Assembly: GCA_003008705.1 (NCBI GenBank) | Contig: PDUO01000029.1 | Span: 507,321 to 571,320 of the forward strand | Source of the DNA: Pezicula radicicola | Taxonomy: Eukaryota; Ascomycota; Leotiomycetes; Helotiales; Dermateaceae | Direction: 5' to 3' | DNA length: 64,000 nucleotides | Shown: positions 34,172-47,149 of the stretch, piece by piece | Layout: every line of letters begins with the position of its first letter | How positions within the stretch are numbered: position 1 is the stretch's first letter | The notes under the pieces: generated by a model | What the model saw: the letters and a program-made list of their open reading frames with translations, nothing else | The model's database searches: none | Told to the model about the DNA's origin: nothing | Program-made: the position numbers and the translations under genes

Positions 34172-36369
34172 ACCGTTATTCTTAGTTGCTATCAGCTGAA
34201 TCTGTAAGCCATCTATAAAAACTGGAAAACTTTCTGTGGAATGCAGGCACTGTCATATGACTATAGTCACTCACTTATTTGAACTCAGTACCTCACTTGA
34301 TTTAAGTAACTTACTTAATCCCGGTATTAGATTTAGAGTTCGTAAGAAAATTCTCGGCAAGAAGCTCAAATATGTGCATTCGAAGGACTCTCTACAGTAG
34401 AGGTCATCTTACCGCGATTTTGCAGCTGGTATTACGTGATACCTACTTTTGGCTATGGCTACGTTAAGGAACTTTGGTAAGTGCCTTTCGTCGATTCCCA
34501 CCCCGTAAGCTTACCCGTAAGCTTACTAGCTACTCTTTACTATTAACTTCTCACCTCATATCCCTGACGGCCACTTGTTCCACTCTTATTGAGAGTATAC
34601 ACCTCTAACTCAGGTCACTTTGACAATATAGCTTCAAATCTTTGACGGACAGCCTGTGAGAAAAAAGAACGGCGCCTTTCGAGCATCCAATTGAAGGCAC
34701 AGTCATTAGGCTATTAGAAACCTGCTTCCTTTTAACCACATCTCCCGCTCCGTAGATGCGGATTAGGGTAAGCCTTCTACAATATATAAAAAAATATATT
34801 CAAAATCTTATTTCCTCTTCTAGATTGACCTTAGGGTTATCAAAGCGACACTCGCTATCTGATGGAGCTCTTTTATACGCCTACCTATATTTCCAAGCCA
34901 TTTCCAAGTCATCTTCAAGTCATCTCCAGGTCACCTCACAATTAGGCAGCCACAAGAGTAAGCTTCGTCAACATCAACTATACTTAGTTTCTAAACCGTT
35001 ACCCACGTACCTCGATCTCCATTTCAGCTATCCAAGCAATCTGACTACATTTCAGGCAGTGGTTCATTTGCTTAGCCGGCTTCGAACTTCGTACAACGTA
35101 CACGAGTAAAGCTGAAAAAAAAAATGGAGGCTGTGTATTCCCCACAAAGGGCACCTCAAGGATGGAAATCCTTCAGCTGACAAACTCTCCTTTAAGGATG
35201 GCCGGGTTTCGGGAAACCTAAGTTTTTTGTTTCCTTGTTTTGATTTTTCGCTGTTTATTGTTATGAGTTTTAGGAGGGCGCTAGATATCTGGTTCCGTAA
35301 GAGTCTAGTGAGTTAGACTAATTTTAAGTTTATTTGTCTAGTAAGTTACGTGAATTAAATGGGTTATTTAAATTAAGTAAAGTTACTTAAAGTAAGTTAT
35401 ATAGTTACTTAAGTCAAGTTAGTAGTCAAATTTAAATTAAGTCACTATAACCGCATATGACTAACATCTTCGTAGATATAGTAGTGCCTATATTTCACAG
35501 AACAGTTTCTAGTTTCGAAAGACTTTTTACTATATACTACTATTTATTTATTACTATTTCATATATATAGGGTTTATAATTAAGAGATAGTAAGCTTGAT
35601 ATAGGTTAGTTAGTCGCTAAGGTTACTCGAAATATCTAAGATATACGCCTCTATAGTTCTTTATAATATCTGCTAGTATAATAATACTATAAGTAAGTTT
35701 TATCTAGACTTTTTAGATTTCTTTTTAGTGGGTTTATAAAGAGACTTGGACTTTAGAAGATTTAGAGGAATTGTTTAAGTAGGGTGTTGGGTTTATATTG
35801 GTAAGGTATCTAGGTAGGAGAAGGATGGAGGTAGAGAGGAGGGTAGGGGGGTGGTGTATTACCTATATGAGGTAGGTAGGTAGGTATTCCATTTAAGAGA
35901 TAGGAGGGGAAAGTTATTTTAACAGACAGAGAGAGTGTGTAGAAGAAGATAGAAGGCGCGTTTAGAGTAGGTAGAATATAGGGAGGAGGAGAAATGTTAT
36001 AAAGTAAGAAGAGCAGCTTTACTGTTTATTTTGATTAACCGAGATCACAATATTTAAAAAATGATCTTCTTATAACCACTATACCAAATATTAACAAATG
36101 ACTTAGTGTTCTAGAAACAGGAAAGTAAAGTCTTTGGGATCATTACTGGAGCTGCATGCCACTCAAATGGGGAAGAGAAAAAATTCTGTCAATAATTTCC
36201 TCCTATCATTTTCAACCGGGATATATACCTTATCTATAATATAAGGCCGTAAGGCTGTTGAAAGCCAATGCTACCCAACATACCCAACACCAACTCCTTC
36301 AATGCAACCTACAATATGATAAATGTAACGTCCCACCCATAAACATGAACAAGCCTTCCTTGTATCACA
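34172..36369. other. AT-rich intergenic region with 18-bp-type repeats
   Basis: About 2.2 kb without a recognisable gene. Degenerate 18-bp family sequence occurs at about 34260-34330 and more densely at 35300-35450. From 35450 to 36060 the DNA is TpA-rich with GGTAGG-type simple sequence around 35800-35880. Short open frames have no family resemblance. Confidence 0.5.
35300..35450 (+). repeat. Degenerate 18-bp family array
   Basis: Successive gttayttaaattaagta-like units, more AT-rich than the arrays at 22.5 and 53.3 kb, suggest an older, mutation-eroded copy of the same family. Confidence 0.45.
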
Positions 36370-37431
36370 TTACTTCAATTCCGGAAACTTGGCAACGCAT
36401 TCATCAACCTTCTGCAACAACACCTTCTTCCTCTCATCGTTACACCAACTACCCTCAATAGCTGCAACCGCAATCCCCTTCCACTCAACCACACTTAGGC
36501 TAAAAGCATCCTGAACGGCCAAATAATTATCCAAAATGTACCCACCGAAATAAGCTGGATCATCGCTATTAATGCTGAAACGAACTCCCTCATCCAAAAA
36601 TCTCCGTATAGGCAATTCCGCAACCTTGGTAACGCATCTGAGCCGGACGTTGGAGAGAGGACACATGGTAACGAGGGTCTTATCCTTGGCAACTCTCTTC
36701 ATCAAAGCTTCATCATCAACAAGATGAATTCCATGATCGATACGCTCAACATAACAGAGATCAATGGCTCTCGAAATGTAAGAAGCATCACCTTCCTCAC
36801 CCGCATGCGCAGTTCTCCGAATTCCAGCCGCTTTTGCAGAGGTATACACTTCTCTGAATATCTCGGGCGGGTTTCCCACTTCACTGCTATCCAGACCAAT
36901 TCCGGCAAGTGTTCCATCCGAGAAGTGTCCTAGAGCTGATGCCTCCTTATACGTCTCACCAGCCTGATCTGCAGTCATATGGCGTAAGAAACACAAGATT
37001 AATTTACTTGTCATTCCGAAATCCTTCTCAGCTCTTCTTTGAGCTGCTGTTAATCCTTCTACTACCGTTGAATATGCAACACCTCGCTCCGTGTGGGCTT
37101 GAGGATCGAAGAAGATCTCGGCATGTTGTACTCCGTCTGAATGCGCGCGCGTGAAGTACTCGTAGCCTAGGGTTTCGAAGTCGCTGGTTGTGAGGAGTGC
37201 GGACATTCCGATGAAGTAGTAGCCAAGGAAGTCATCGAGGGAGGTGAATCGTTCATACCGGGCCTCGAGGGCTTCGGGTGATGCAAATGAAGGATCGTCT
37301 TTTGGGAGAGTTATGTTGTTTGATGCGGCGAGTTTGAAGAGGAGAGTGGGTGAGAGGGATCCTTCGATGTGGAGGTGGTGCTCGCATTTGGGGAGAGCTG
37401 AGAGGAAAGAATTGAAGGTTGATTGGCACAT
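36370..37431 (-). CDS. AAH1: Adenine deaminase
   Basis: Predicted zinc enzyme of 353 aa that hydrolyses adenine to hypoxanthine in purine salvage; yeast Aah1 has about 347 aa. Single exon from the ATG at 37431. Metal and catalytic motifs of the adenosine/adenine deaminase superfamily are all present in order: HLHIEG near residue 20 (zinc histidines), RRTAHAGEEG near residue 210 (zinc histidine and catalytic glutamate), ERIDHGIHL, and SINSDDPAYFGGY near residue 300 (zinc aspartate). The short N-terminus and the GYYFIGMSALLTTSDFE segment fit the fungal adenine-specific branch rather than long eukaryotic adenosine deaminases, though specificity is inferred. No introns. The gene stands alone. Confidence 0.92.
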   Translation of the reverse strand: MCQSTFNSFLSALPKCEHHLHIEGSLSPTLLFKLAASNNITLPKDDPSFASPEALEARYERFTSLDDFLGYYFIGMSALLTTSDFETLGYEYFTRAHSDGVQHAEIFFDPQAHTERGVAYSTVVEGLTAAQRRAEKDFGMTSKLILCFLRHMTADQAGETYKEASALGHFSDGTLAGIGLDSSEVGNPPEIFREVYTSAKAAGIRRTAHAGEEGDASYISRAIDLCYVERIDHGIHLVDDEALMKRVAKDKTLVTMCPLSNVRLRCVTKVAELPIRRFLDEGVRFSINSDDPAYFGGYILDNYLAVQDAFSLSVVEWKGIAVAAIEGSWCNDERKKVLLQKVDECVAKFPELK

Positions 37432-40400
37432 CTTGGCGTATGCTCTTAATTTGGTCCTAGGAAAAGAAGAATGATATTTCTGTGAATGAAGATATAATCT
37501 ACAATTCTCGTCTTAAGTTGGGTACCTAAAGAATGAAGAGGATCTTGAAAATTGAAAAAGCAAAGCGCAGAAAACTTTAGGAGAGGAGAAAAAAAGACAA
37601 AGAGATTGAAGATGGCTCTTCGAGATATACTAATAATTGTGAAGCAAAAAAGATCCGGACTGTCGTCGGACAATTGACAATTGACAATTCGCAATTTTTC
37701 AGCGCTTTTCACGATGTTTTCTGCAAACGTCGAGGCGGTCTGAATCTTCGCCCCGCATTGTGATGACGATGACTGAAAGTACCGAAGGGGTCTGAGGGAG
37801 TCCACCGGCCGGTGCCTGCCGCCATTGTTCTGTACCAGGACTTAACCTACTACTACTGTATTTGTGCAGATGCACTACTTGGTAGATGCAGGTACAAGTG
37901 ACAGAAATTATGACAGTTAACGGTACAAGGCGGCGGCGGGGGGCTGTCCAGTCCAACTTGGCTTGTTTCTTATCTGTTCTCTTTGGGTTTTTTATCTTAT
38001 ACAAATACATAGGTGTTGTCTGTCCGAAACAAAGTATATTGTTGTTGTTGTCATCATTGTCGAAAGCACCATGTCGAGTACCAGTGACAGATGTCTCGTG
38101 TAATAAGAATTCGGCATTGGCATATTGTCGTCCACCTGGTCATATCATTATTTGGTACATATCGAATCTATCTCCGCACCCTGTCTAGTACAGTAACCGT
38201 TAGCCGTTGGAACGAACCCTTACCTTACTACTGTACTCTAATTATTCTCCGTCCCATTGCAGCAGAAAGCGAAAGCCGTGTTAACCGTTATCCGCAACAG
38301 CTTATTTGTATTGTTAAACAGAGCCTATGGGCAATCATACGCAGACAGCCTTTTGGAAACTAAACAGGAAACCCTCCGATTCGCAAAGGTTGCCGGACAC
38401 GTTCCCCACCCTCCGCTCGGTGAAGGGTTCTCCCATGTGTTTTAAAAGCAAGCACGCAAATATAGCCACGCCTATGAATGCTCTGTTTATTATTGCTCTA
38501 CAGTACAAACAACACTTGCCTTGCTCAACGAGGGGGGGCATGCACCCATCCGGAGAAGACCCGATTTGACCCCTCGTGCCGTATCAGCTCTCTGCGGACT
38601 TACTATGCGGCATTTTTCTGCTGAACTCAAAATATGTTGTTTGGAGTTTGGCAAAGATCTGTTTGTGCGTCTTCTGAAGTGGTACCGCCGTGATGGGTCT
38701 ATGCCTTTTCTCTCGCTACCACTCGCTTCCACTGTCCACGCCCAAGCTTGACAACAGATGCTTCAGAATTTCACTTCGCAATAATGGGACCTTTTCTCTG
38801 GCTCACCTTATTTCGAGCATGAATATCGCAATATTGCCAAAGGAAAGCATAGGCTCTTTTGGTTTCAGGTATCCTCGTCGGCTTGATCGACCGATAGAGA
38901 AGGTAAAAAGATCGTCATGATGGCACCTTCGAAAGTTCGACGGGACTAGAAACATTAATTCTAGAATACCCCTCTTCCAGGATTGGGCTGAGTCCCAAGA
39001 TTAGGATCATCAGATAATACTCCGGAGTGTCTGGCAAAGTCGCAATGCTGTTGAGATCTAGGGACCCCTCGGCAAGCGTGCGCTATACTATGAGATCTTA
39101 TTAATAACGGATCTTGATATACCTATATCACGATGTGTGGGCCGAAGTTCAAACCGCTCAGAATCGCAGATGCAAGTCGAGAGTCAAGGCCAAGTTGTGA
39201 CGTCGGCTGTGGGTGATCTTCGTCCGCTTCTAAGAGGAATTCGACTCTTTGAAAGATTCGAGGATACACCCCATGTTCGCCAAGGGAATCGACACAGAGG
39301 TGACAGACAGGACGTCGCGGAAACAACCTACTCTTTTGGGCGACACCTCCGGCGCAAGAGACCATGGAGGAACTTGTTGTTTGACACTGCCGATGTTAAA
39401 GGAGAGGGCTTTGAAGGCATTATGCCTATTACGGAGTCCAGCATACTAGCATAGCGTTGACGCCACACGGCAATTCCACCTCTGGTCTTGGAGTGATGCG
39501 CATGCCTTTGCCGATGACTTGCGGAAAGGAGAAAGAAAGTATGTGCCCAACACACATCTGATCCAAACTTCAAAGATCAACACTTTTTAATCTTTCTTGG
39601 CATTTTACCTGTCAACCCAACTACGACGGTACTTTTGTACTACTACTTTGTACTACCTCCCGTCGCAGCCCAACAGGATCGTTTCGGGACCACCACTATC
39701 GCTTGTATGCTTCCATTCCTCAGACATTCTTCTGAGCCCTATCGGATTTTCGTACTCTCGTAGCCGATCTGGAATAGGGTTCTTTCCTGCGTGCCTACTG
39801 TAAGTACTAGTACTAATGTACTGCTTACTTTCGTACTTCCTACCCGTTCCCGAATTCGTTTCAGGGGATTAAAATGCATGGCTAGCTAGGGTAGCTGGAT
39901 ACCTGATCGGTTTGTATGATGATCATCCAACTGTGCAAAAAGATATTCTTAGGCGCATTCCGAGGCACTTCGGATTTCAGAGGGTCTGTCTCTCCTCCCC
40001 TGGCGCCCTGGAGGCCCTGGGGCGGGGGGGGCTTAGGGTTACATAAAGACGACCGTGACGACCAACCTCGGCCAAAGCGGTCACTGTAGTAAGTGGCGCT
40101 GTAGTTTGACAGATCTCAAACCCAGGCGAGCACAGGGATCATCAGCCCATGGTATCGGGGTCCGGGACTCCGGGGAGTAAATAAGTTAGATCTAATCATC
40201 TGTGCAGAAGAAGTGGGACAAGACCCTCACGAAATCAACGAACTTCTGGAATTCGTGTCGATCATATATATTAAAATTATTTTGAGCTATGGGGGAGGGG
40301 TCTACCTCGTCAAGGAAAAGCCCAGACTTGCCACCGCCGCAGCCGCAGCCCGGGATGTCGTTGAGTTGACCTTCTAAGTTAGCCTTCTTGACTCGCGGAC

Positions 40401-43400
40401 ACATACAAACCAAAGTCAACTACGAACTCGTTGATTTCGGCGATGCTACCTTAGGAATGGACAATCACGATGGGGCATGAGAGAGACATGGGTCTCTCCG
40501 AGAATCCTGTCTTCCTTTTCCCTTCTTTTAGACTCCAAAAAGCTTCTGTCTATCTTTGTAACATGGCCTTTTGTTCTTGCATTTACCCGAGATCAAAGAT
40601 CGTCAAACGGCCGAAGTGAAGCAGAGCACAAGCTCCTCATGAGGCTGAAAATCCCTTGACGAGAGAACGCCAGTTCGAATATTCGAAACTTCACTCCACA
40701 AACGTTTCTGCCCTGGTTTCAAACCAGAATAGGCAGCTTGTAACTGGCTTTTGGCTCTTAAGCTTTGCTCAGGTCGAGCAAGAATAGCCTCGAGTAACAG
40801 CATCTTGACACCAAGCTTGTTCATCTGAAGGAATGTCCACAAAAAGCACGTGGGCACCTACTTTATCTCAACGCAGACTCGTACTTACAGTCCCTACACC
40901 ACCACTGGGCCCCAACAGGCCCAACAACTCACGAGAACAAGGGCTTAGCGAAGTTAGCAGACGTATTATTACAGAGTAGTAGCGAGACCACAATTGGGAA
41001 TGAGACTTTCAAATTTTCCGTTACGCGGCATCGGAAATCGCATACGACCGCCCCCCAGCTTTCGACACTAGCATTAGCACTGTGCTACTATTAGAACCAG
41101 ACAAGCATGCCACGCGATTGAAGCACCCAGAGTCGCTATGGCTCCTTGGCTTGGCTAGGACTAGGTACGAAAGTACTTCCTTCCATTCCAGTTGGAACTA
41201 AGGAAGTCTAAATGGATTATGTGATACTGACAAAGTCGGGTGAGGCATCGACCGTGAGGCATCATGGTGACTGGTCCTGATGGAATGAATCTTCATGTTT
41301 GTTGTAACTTGTTGTGCGTGCTTGTGCAGTGCATTTTGCGATGTCTATTTCCCTGAAACGATGTATAGCCGGACGATATACTTCTAACACGCTCGAGATT
41401 ATGGCTTGAGCTCACGGCTTATTCATAATTGCTGAATGGGCGAGCATAAGTGTAAGCGATGTTGACAGCTCGGGTCAGCCATTATGAAATGAGCAGCCCG
41501 TCGTCATCCGAAGCCAGGTCAGGCTACAAGAGAAGAAGAAAGAAACGGATACCAGAAGCTTGACTTGCATGCCGAAATTGAGTGTGGTGGCTCGCGCTTG
41601 TCTCACTGAAATATGAGGATTTAGTGATTAATTACAAGTCGTCATTATTCTGTCAGAGGCGTCGTTGAGAGTTCGTTCTGCTCGGGTCTTTACGATAGCA
41701 TTATTCGCATTGGAGTAGCACAAGTTCCCCCCACACTTGCACGTTACCTCGCTTTCCGTTTAGCCACAGCGGCCCATCACCATCCTCTCGGAACCTGCCA
41801 CGATGATCTACATACTGTACAGCACCAGCAGATTGCGGAAGCAGCTACTTTCAGCATTCAGGGCTGGTTTCAAAAACACGGCCGGCTGACGGCTGCAGCT
41901 AACTCCAAGCAGCCAAGCACCCGTCAGACGCCACAGATGGATGTTCGACCATGTATCCCTTCCAGGCGTCGGATCTCACCCACCTCCCTGGGTTGGCTTA
42001 GTTGCGCCTCTAGGCTCCCTCAAGCCCACCGCCTAGTACGGGAATCTTTTTAGCCCATACCTCGTCCTAAGAAGCAGATGGGTGTACAGCACACGGTAAA
42101 AGAGTAACGGCACACTCCTCCGACCTATCAAGAAGAGTACGGTAGTACAAGAGTAGTTTGAAACACTTTCCACTTCCTCAACCCTCCTCGGCTTCCTCCT
42201 TTGGAAGACGACCACAACTTAAATCGAGAGGAGTGGCTGCGGCAACCGGCTGAGACACATGACAGTACAGCCATTACAGCATCTTTCATATGCAAAATGC
42301 TAGAAGGCTCATGCAAAAGAAGAAAAGCCTTGTTCTGGTTTCGATATCGGATCATCTTAGCTGGCTTTCCAATGGCGCAGCCTTGTATGGATTGGTATCA
42401 TGCATCTGTGCTGGTCCTGTCTTTTTGCACCCTGGATAGCTGGCTGATCTTCAACACGGACATGAAAATATATGAGCATGGCCCCTAGCACTTTTTCTAG
42501 TACGGGTATGGTTCGATTACCTACTTCGTACTTAGGAAAGGACTGTACGGTATTACATCGTCCACTGTGATGTGAAATGCAGCGTTTCCTGTGGCAAGGG
42601 TTGCAAGTACCACCTCTTATTATTATCTCCCATAATTATTCTGAGCAGCAAGAGGAAGACCATTTTGGGACCGCAAATTTCCTTTCTACTCTTATTAGTA
42701 GGGACCGCACTAGGAAAGCCACATTTCTGATCCTTCTCGCAACACTCCTATGTACCCAGACTTCTCGCCCTCGCAACCGACACAGCCAAGGACACATATA
42801 CCCCGCCCGCCAGCCATTAAAACCACTCCATCTCAGTCTCTCCTGGTCTTATTACTACTACATATTTTAGGCCTAGAACCCCCAACTTGCCTTCTCCCGA
42901 AACCAACTACGCCTCCTCTCTACTTTAAGTACCTACCTATCGACGGGCCGACGCTGCCGGTGAGGTGTACCGGAAGCTTGACGCACCCCAGCCATACAAA
43001 TCATACCTATCAAAGCCTACCAAGTACGAAAAAAAAAGTAGTGTAGTGTAAATTGCGCTGACGGTTGTAGGAACGCGCCACGACCCGAGTTCGTTTTCTA
43101 CAAGGCCATCACCTGTTGACTGGCTTGTCAAACAACCCCCACCAACACCCTCGCTCACTCGCTCACTCGCTCACACAAACACACCACACTACTATACAGC
43201 AACACTTACCTTACAGTACTACTACAGGCCACACCTGCGTCGGCAGGAACCTGCAGAATAAAATTCCCCGGTATGTCTGTTAATATATCTGAGCATGTAC
43301 CCCTACTTTGGCAAAGTGTTTCAAGAACGGCTCTTAGTACCGAGCTGCGTCTACTTCTGCGATCCCTTGCAAGCCCATGCACTAAGAAATTGCCCCTCTA

Positions 43401-44764
43401 CTGTATCCTCGTCTGGCTCTCTGAATTGTTCTCTGCACATCATATCCCGAAGTATGACAGATCCTCTTCTGCCGGGCCCAGCGAGCCACTGGAGACTAAG
43501 TGGTCAACCAGCTACTTAGTTCGTACCCAACACAAAACAAGGCTAGAAGAATGCGAACCTGCAGGTCTCATGAGTTGGCAAACCTTGGATGAAATTTCTG
43601 CCTCTGTAACCCTGATCGGCCGAGAGGGGGGCTCAGAGAAGATCTTCTCTCTGTATTTTTTCGACTCGGTGTTATTCCCTTTAGCCCAGCTCTGAGCTCC
43701 ATCGGCCTTGAAACATTTCCCCTCTAGCCCCCCTGGCTTCGATAGACAAGGCCCTTGGAGACTTCGGTAGCGAAGGTCAAACATGGTCATCGCTCCTTGA
43801 AGGATGGAGGCATGGGTGAAGGGTATGGGTGTTCGGGTAGACAGGGAAGGGCAAGGGGCAAGGGCTTACAACATGCCAGGCTTGGCAACGAATTACTCCA
43901 GACTTCCCAATCAGCCTTAAAGCGGAGTGGCTAATGCTTGCTGCTCCGTCATATACCCTCCTTTTCGAAGTCCACCTCTCGTCGCAGCAGCACCAGTTAC
44001 TGTCCTCACTTAAAGTCACATCCCTCACCATCATCGGCCTTATTTTTCTCCCCTTCCCTTTCTCCAATATGCCTTTATTTAGCCTACCAATGTGCTTCCG
44101 TTGCGCTCACACTGTCTCTTGCTAACAGCCAACAATATCCTCTTTCTTAAGTGGTGCCTGTCACTGATGAACGCTTTCCATAGAGAACCACAACTTAGCC
44201 TGCCTACATTGCCTAGTACTTACCGACGATAACGGTTCAGCTGCCGAACACCTTTCAAGTACTGGTGTTGGTAGTACGGCAGTAGTACGGTAGCGGTTAG
44301 TGACTCTCGGTCACTGGGGGAAGGCTCTGACCCGCGAGCTACTGCAGGACTAGTTGGTTGCTTGCTTGCCTTGCCTTGCCTTGCCTGCGCCGGAGTTTTA
44401 TCAATCCTTTAACTTGCCCCGGTGCGCAGCCCGCGGCGTATCACGGATCGGCCAGAACCTTGGATTGGAGGAGGGGTGCTTGATCGTCCATCAACGTTTT
44501 GTTGAATAATCCCATTTTCTGACTAAGAGCAACTCGTCGCCATACGCGCGTGGAGTACTTATATCTTCAACTTCCTCGACCGTCTTCCGAAAGCTTTGGC
44601 TCTCCATTTCCCTTTAGGTTGCAATACTACTTCTTCTTCTACATGGTTTTCGGGCAATGACGCTGGTCTCGACAAAGTTCCCTTCCACCGGTCCTCCATA
44701 GCACCAGGCCGTCTTTATCTATCATTACTTCTCTTCTGGATAATATATACTTTGTCTTCCAAAA
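37432..44764. other. 7.3-kb region without a convincing gene
   Basis: Unlike the AT-rich blocks, this stretch is of mixed composition, but I could not support any gene in it. Candidate frames at 38.3-38.9, 39.1-39.45, 40.2-40.86 and 42.2-42.5 kb are short, overlap on both strands and match no family; several begin only at non-ATG codons. There are C/G runs near 40020-40035, many gtac-containing stretches, a ctcgctcactcgctcac simple repeat near 43150 and a ttgccttgcc repeat near 44370-44390. The last 1-2 kb probably hold the promoter and a long leader of the Zn2Cys6 gene. Confidence 0.5.
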
Positions 44765-47149
44765 ATGCCGGAGTCATCTAATACATATCCACGGTCCCCC
44801 ATACCATCTACAACTTCCCAAGACTCGTCATCTGTCTCTTCAGCTACATCACCACCTCCTCAGATGGTCTATGGAGGAGGTTTAATGGGGGCATCACCAC
44901 GACCAATGAGTGGCCATCCGCAGCACCTGAACTTGTCATCTAGTTCACTTCAGAGCCCTTATCAACAACATCCTTATCAACCAACAACATCACCCGGTCC
45001 AAGTATGGATTCAATGGCTGCAGAGGATTCATCAGGAGGTACACCAGGTGCTTCCGGCCAAACGTCCACAGCTAATATGGCCGCAGCGAAGAGAGCTTAC
45101 CGGCAGAGGAGAAAAGATCCTAGCTGCGATGCTTGCAGGGAACGCAAAGTTAAATGTGATGCGACTGAAACTACCAGTTGTTCAGAATGCACCAGCCGGA
45201 ATGTCAAATGTCAATTCACCAAGGAGACAAATCGACGAATGTCTTCCATCAAGCAGGTGCAGGACTTGGAAAAGCAGATTGCGCAAGTGAAGCGAGAGAA
45301 CATGCACTTGCGATCAATGCTAAACATAAGAGAAGGTCAAATGGACATGGAAGAAGCATCTTCGCAAGTGCCATTTCAGTTACCAGAAATAGGTGCGCCG
45401 CCAAAGAGAAGACAGCAGCCTCCGCCTCCTCACAACCTTTCCCAAGTCCGGCAGAATATTCGGAATTATGGCCGTGGAATCTTTAAACCCCCAGCTCCTT
45501 ATCGGCAAATTGGTTCACAAACGCATTTCAGCCCACATCAGCCCGAACTACCACCAAAGCGTGTTGCAGATCACCTCCTTGCATCTTATTATGCCTCTGT
45601 ACATATGGTGATACCTATACTTCATTGGCCAACATTCGAGCAAGAATATGATGCAGTCTATAAGGCTGGCTCACTGCAGGGCATACCTCCAGTATGGTCG
45701 TCACTTCTCTTTGCAGTATTTGCAGTAGGCGTTTTATTTGCAACTGAGCCGAACGTGCGGCGACCAGATAAGGGCAAGGAGTTCATTGAGACGTCACGAA
45801 TACTGATTGATATGTGGAATGATGAATATGTTATTGATCATGCTAGAGCAGCACTTCTGCTCAGCATTTTCCTGAACGAGATGAACTTGAAGTCAGCAGC
45901 ATGGACTTGGCTAGCAGCGTCAGTACGGATATCCCAAGACATCGGCCTTCACTGCGAGACTGGCCCATGGCCCATGATCGAAGGCGAGATGCGGAGACGA
46001 GTATGGTGGGGAGTATACGTCTGGGATAGACAAATATCCTTAGAACTCGGAAGACCTCTCCTAATCGAAGACGCAGACTGCGACGTAGCTCTTCCAGCGG
46101 CAATCGACGACCATTACATCCACGACGGGGGCATGCTAGTTCCAAATGGCGCCTCACCACTCACCAACTTCATTCTCCCCATAATACACGTCGTACGCTC
46201 CGTCTCACAACTTATCAAGACTCTCAAATCACCCATCATCTCGCCTACGACAATCGCGACGTTCGAGGGCCACTTCAGCTCTTGCATGTCCGCATTCCCT
46301 CCATCATGCCAATTATCCGCCTCAGAACCACTCGATCCACGAATTCTCACTCCAGTCTGTCATCTCATGAACGCACGACTAATTCTCCACCGCCACAATT
46401 TATCGACGTCCTGTCCGCCCGAAGTCCGCAGTCTCGCAGTAGAACAATGCATCCGTGCTTCTCTCGATAGCACGCATCTCATATCACGCGCAATGGCTTC
46501 ATCCTCATCCTCCTCCATGCCTCCCTTTGGACCGACCGCAAACGCAATGACCTGTACACATATATGGCGTTGTACACTATTCCTTCTTTTCGGTGGACAC
46601 TACGACGCAGCAACGACGTGTATCCGAGCCTCAGCATCCATCAGCACACTCCGGGACGTAAACGTAGCATGCGGGCGAAACATGGCCTTCTTCCTTGGAA
46701 TCCTAATCGACAAAAAACGATCTGGAAAAGGGAGAGAATACGACCTCGATGAAGAATTAATGGCGTACGTCAGTGGAGATTTACAGGCCAGTACGGAAAA
46801 TAGTTGGATTTGGCAAGGTAGTGAGACGGGCATGAATATTGGTGGAAATGGACCCAGCAGTCCAACATTACATGCTGGAAATTCCGATGGGACGACGGTT
46901 CTTACGGAGGCTGAAGCGAGGGATTGGGGTGGTTGGGATAAAGTTGAGTATCTTGTTGGTGTTTTGGCTAGGGAGGGTGGTTATGGTCAACAAGGTCCAA
47001 TTTTAGGTGGTTCTACTGGTAGGGATCCTAGATTTGCTTCTTCTGGTCCTGGACCTAGTTCTTCTGGCGCTTCTTCGGTCACTTCTTCGGGGGCTCCACA
47101 GGATAGGAGGGCTGGGAATGAGAGGATGAGCATTACGAATATCATATAA
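44765..47149 (+). CDS. Zn2Cys6 transcription factor with fungal-specific middle homology domain
   Basis: Predicted nuclear regulator of 794 aa from a single exon. The N-terminal 110 residues are Ser/Pro/Gln-rich. The binuclear cluster begins at about residue 120 (DPSCDACRERKVKCD) and is completed by CSECTSRNVKCQF, giving six cysteines with normal C6 spacing. It is followed directly by a linker and a coiled coil (about residues 160-190, QVQDLEKQIAQVKREN) for dimerisation. The fungal_trans middle domain runs from about residue 260 to 560, with the diagnostic RISQDIGLHCE and RRRVWWGVYVWDRQISLELGRP segments near residues 390-440. The C-terminus is Gly/Ser-rich. The pathway it controls cannot be inferred; no enzyme cluster adjoins it. 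Confidence 0.92.
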   Translation: MPESSNTYPRSPIPSTTSQDSSSVSSATSPPPQMVYGGGLMGASPRPMSGHPQHLNLSSSSLQSPYQQHPYQPTTSPGPSMDSMAAEDSSGGTPGASGQTSTANMAAAKRAYRQRRKDPSCDACRERKVKCDATETTSCSECTSRNVKCQFTKETNRRMSSIKQVQDLEKQIAQVKRENMHLRSMLNIREGQMDMEEASSQVPFQLPEIGAPPKRRQQPPPPHNLSQVRQNIRNYGRGIFKPPAPYRQIGSQTHFSPHQPELPPKRVADHLLASYYASVHMVIPILHWPTFEQEYDAVYKAGSLQGIPPVWSSLLFAVFAVGVLFATEPNVRRPDKGKEFIETSRILIDMWNDEYVIDHARAALLLSIFLNEMNLKSAAWTWLAASVRISQDIGLHCETGPWPMIEGEMRRRVWWGVYVWDRQISLELGRPLLIEDADCDVALPAAIDDHYIHDGGMLVPNGASPLTNFILPIIHVVRSVSQLIKTLKSPIISPTTIATFEGHFSSCMSAFPPSCQLSASEPLDPRILTPVCHLMNARLILHRHNLSTSCPPEVRSLAVEQCIRASLDSTHLISRAMASSSSSSMPPFGPTANAMTCTHIWRCTLFLLFGGHYDAATTCIRASASISTLRDVNVACGRNMAFFLGILIDKKRSGKGREYDLDEELMAYVSGDLQASTENSWIWQGSETGMNIGGNGPSSPTLHAGNSDGTTVLTEAEARDWGGWDKVEYLVGVLAREGGYGQQGPILGGSTGRDPRFASSGPGPSSSGASSVTSSGAPQDRRAGNERMSITNII

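Noticed and set aside
39123..39454. Overlapping frames on both strands with protein-like composition
   Set aside because: Strand cannot be decided and neither reading matches a known family.
40192..40857. Two minus-strand frames that could be exons of one gene
   Set aside because: Both begin at non-ATG codons, no convincing splice pair joins them, and neither product is recognisable.
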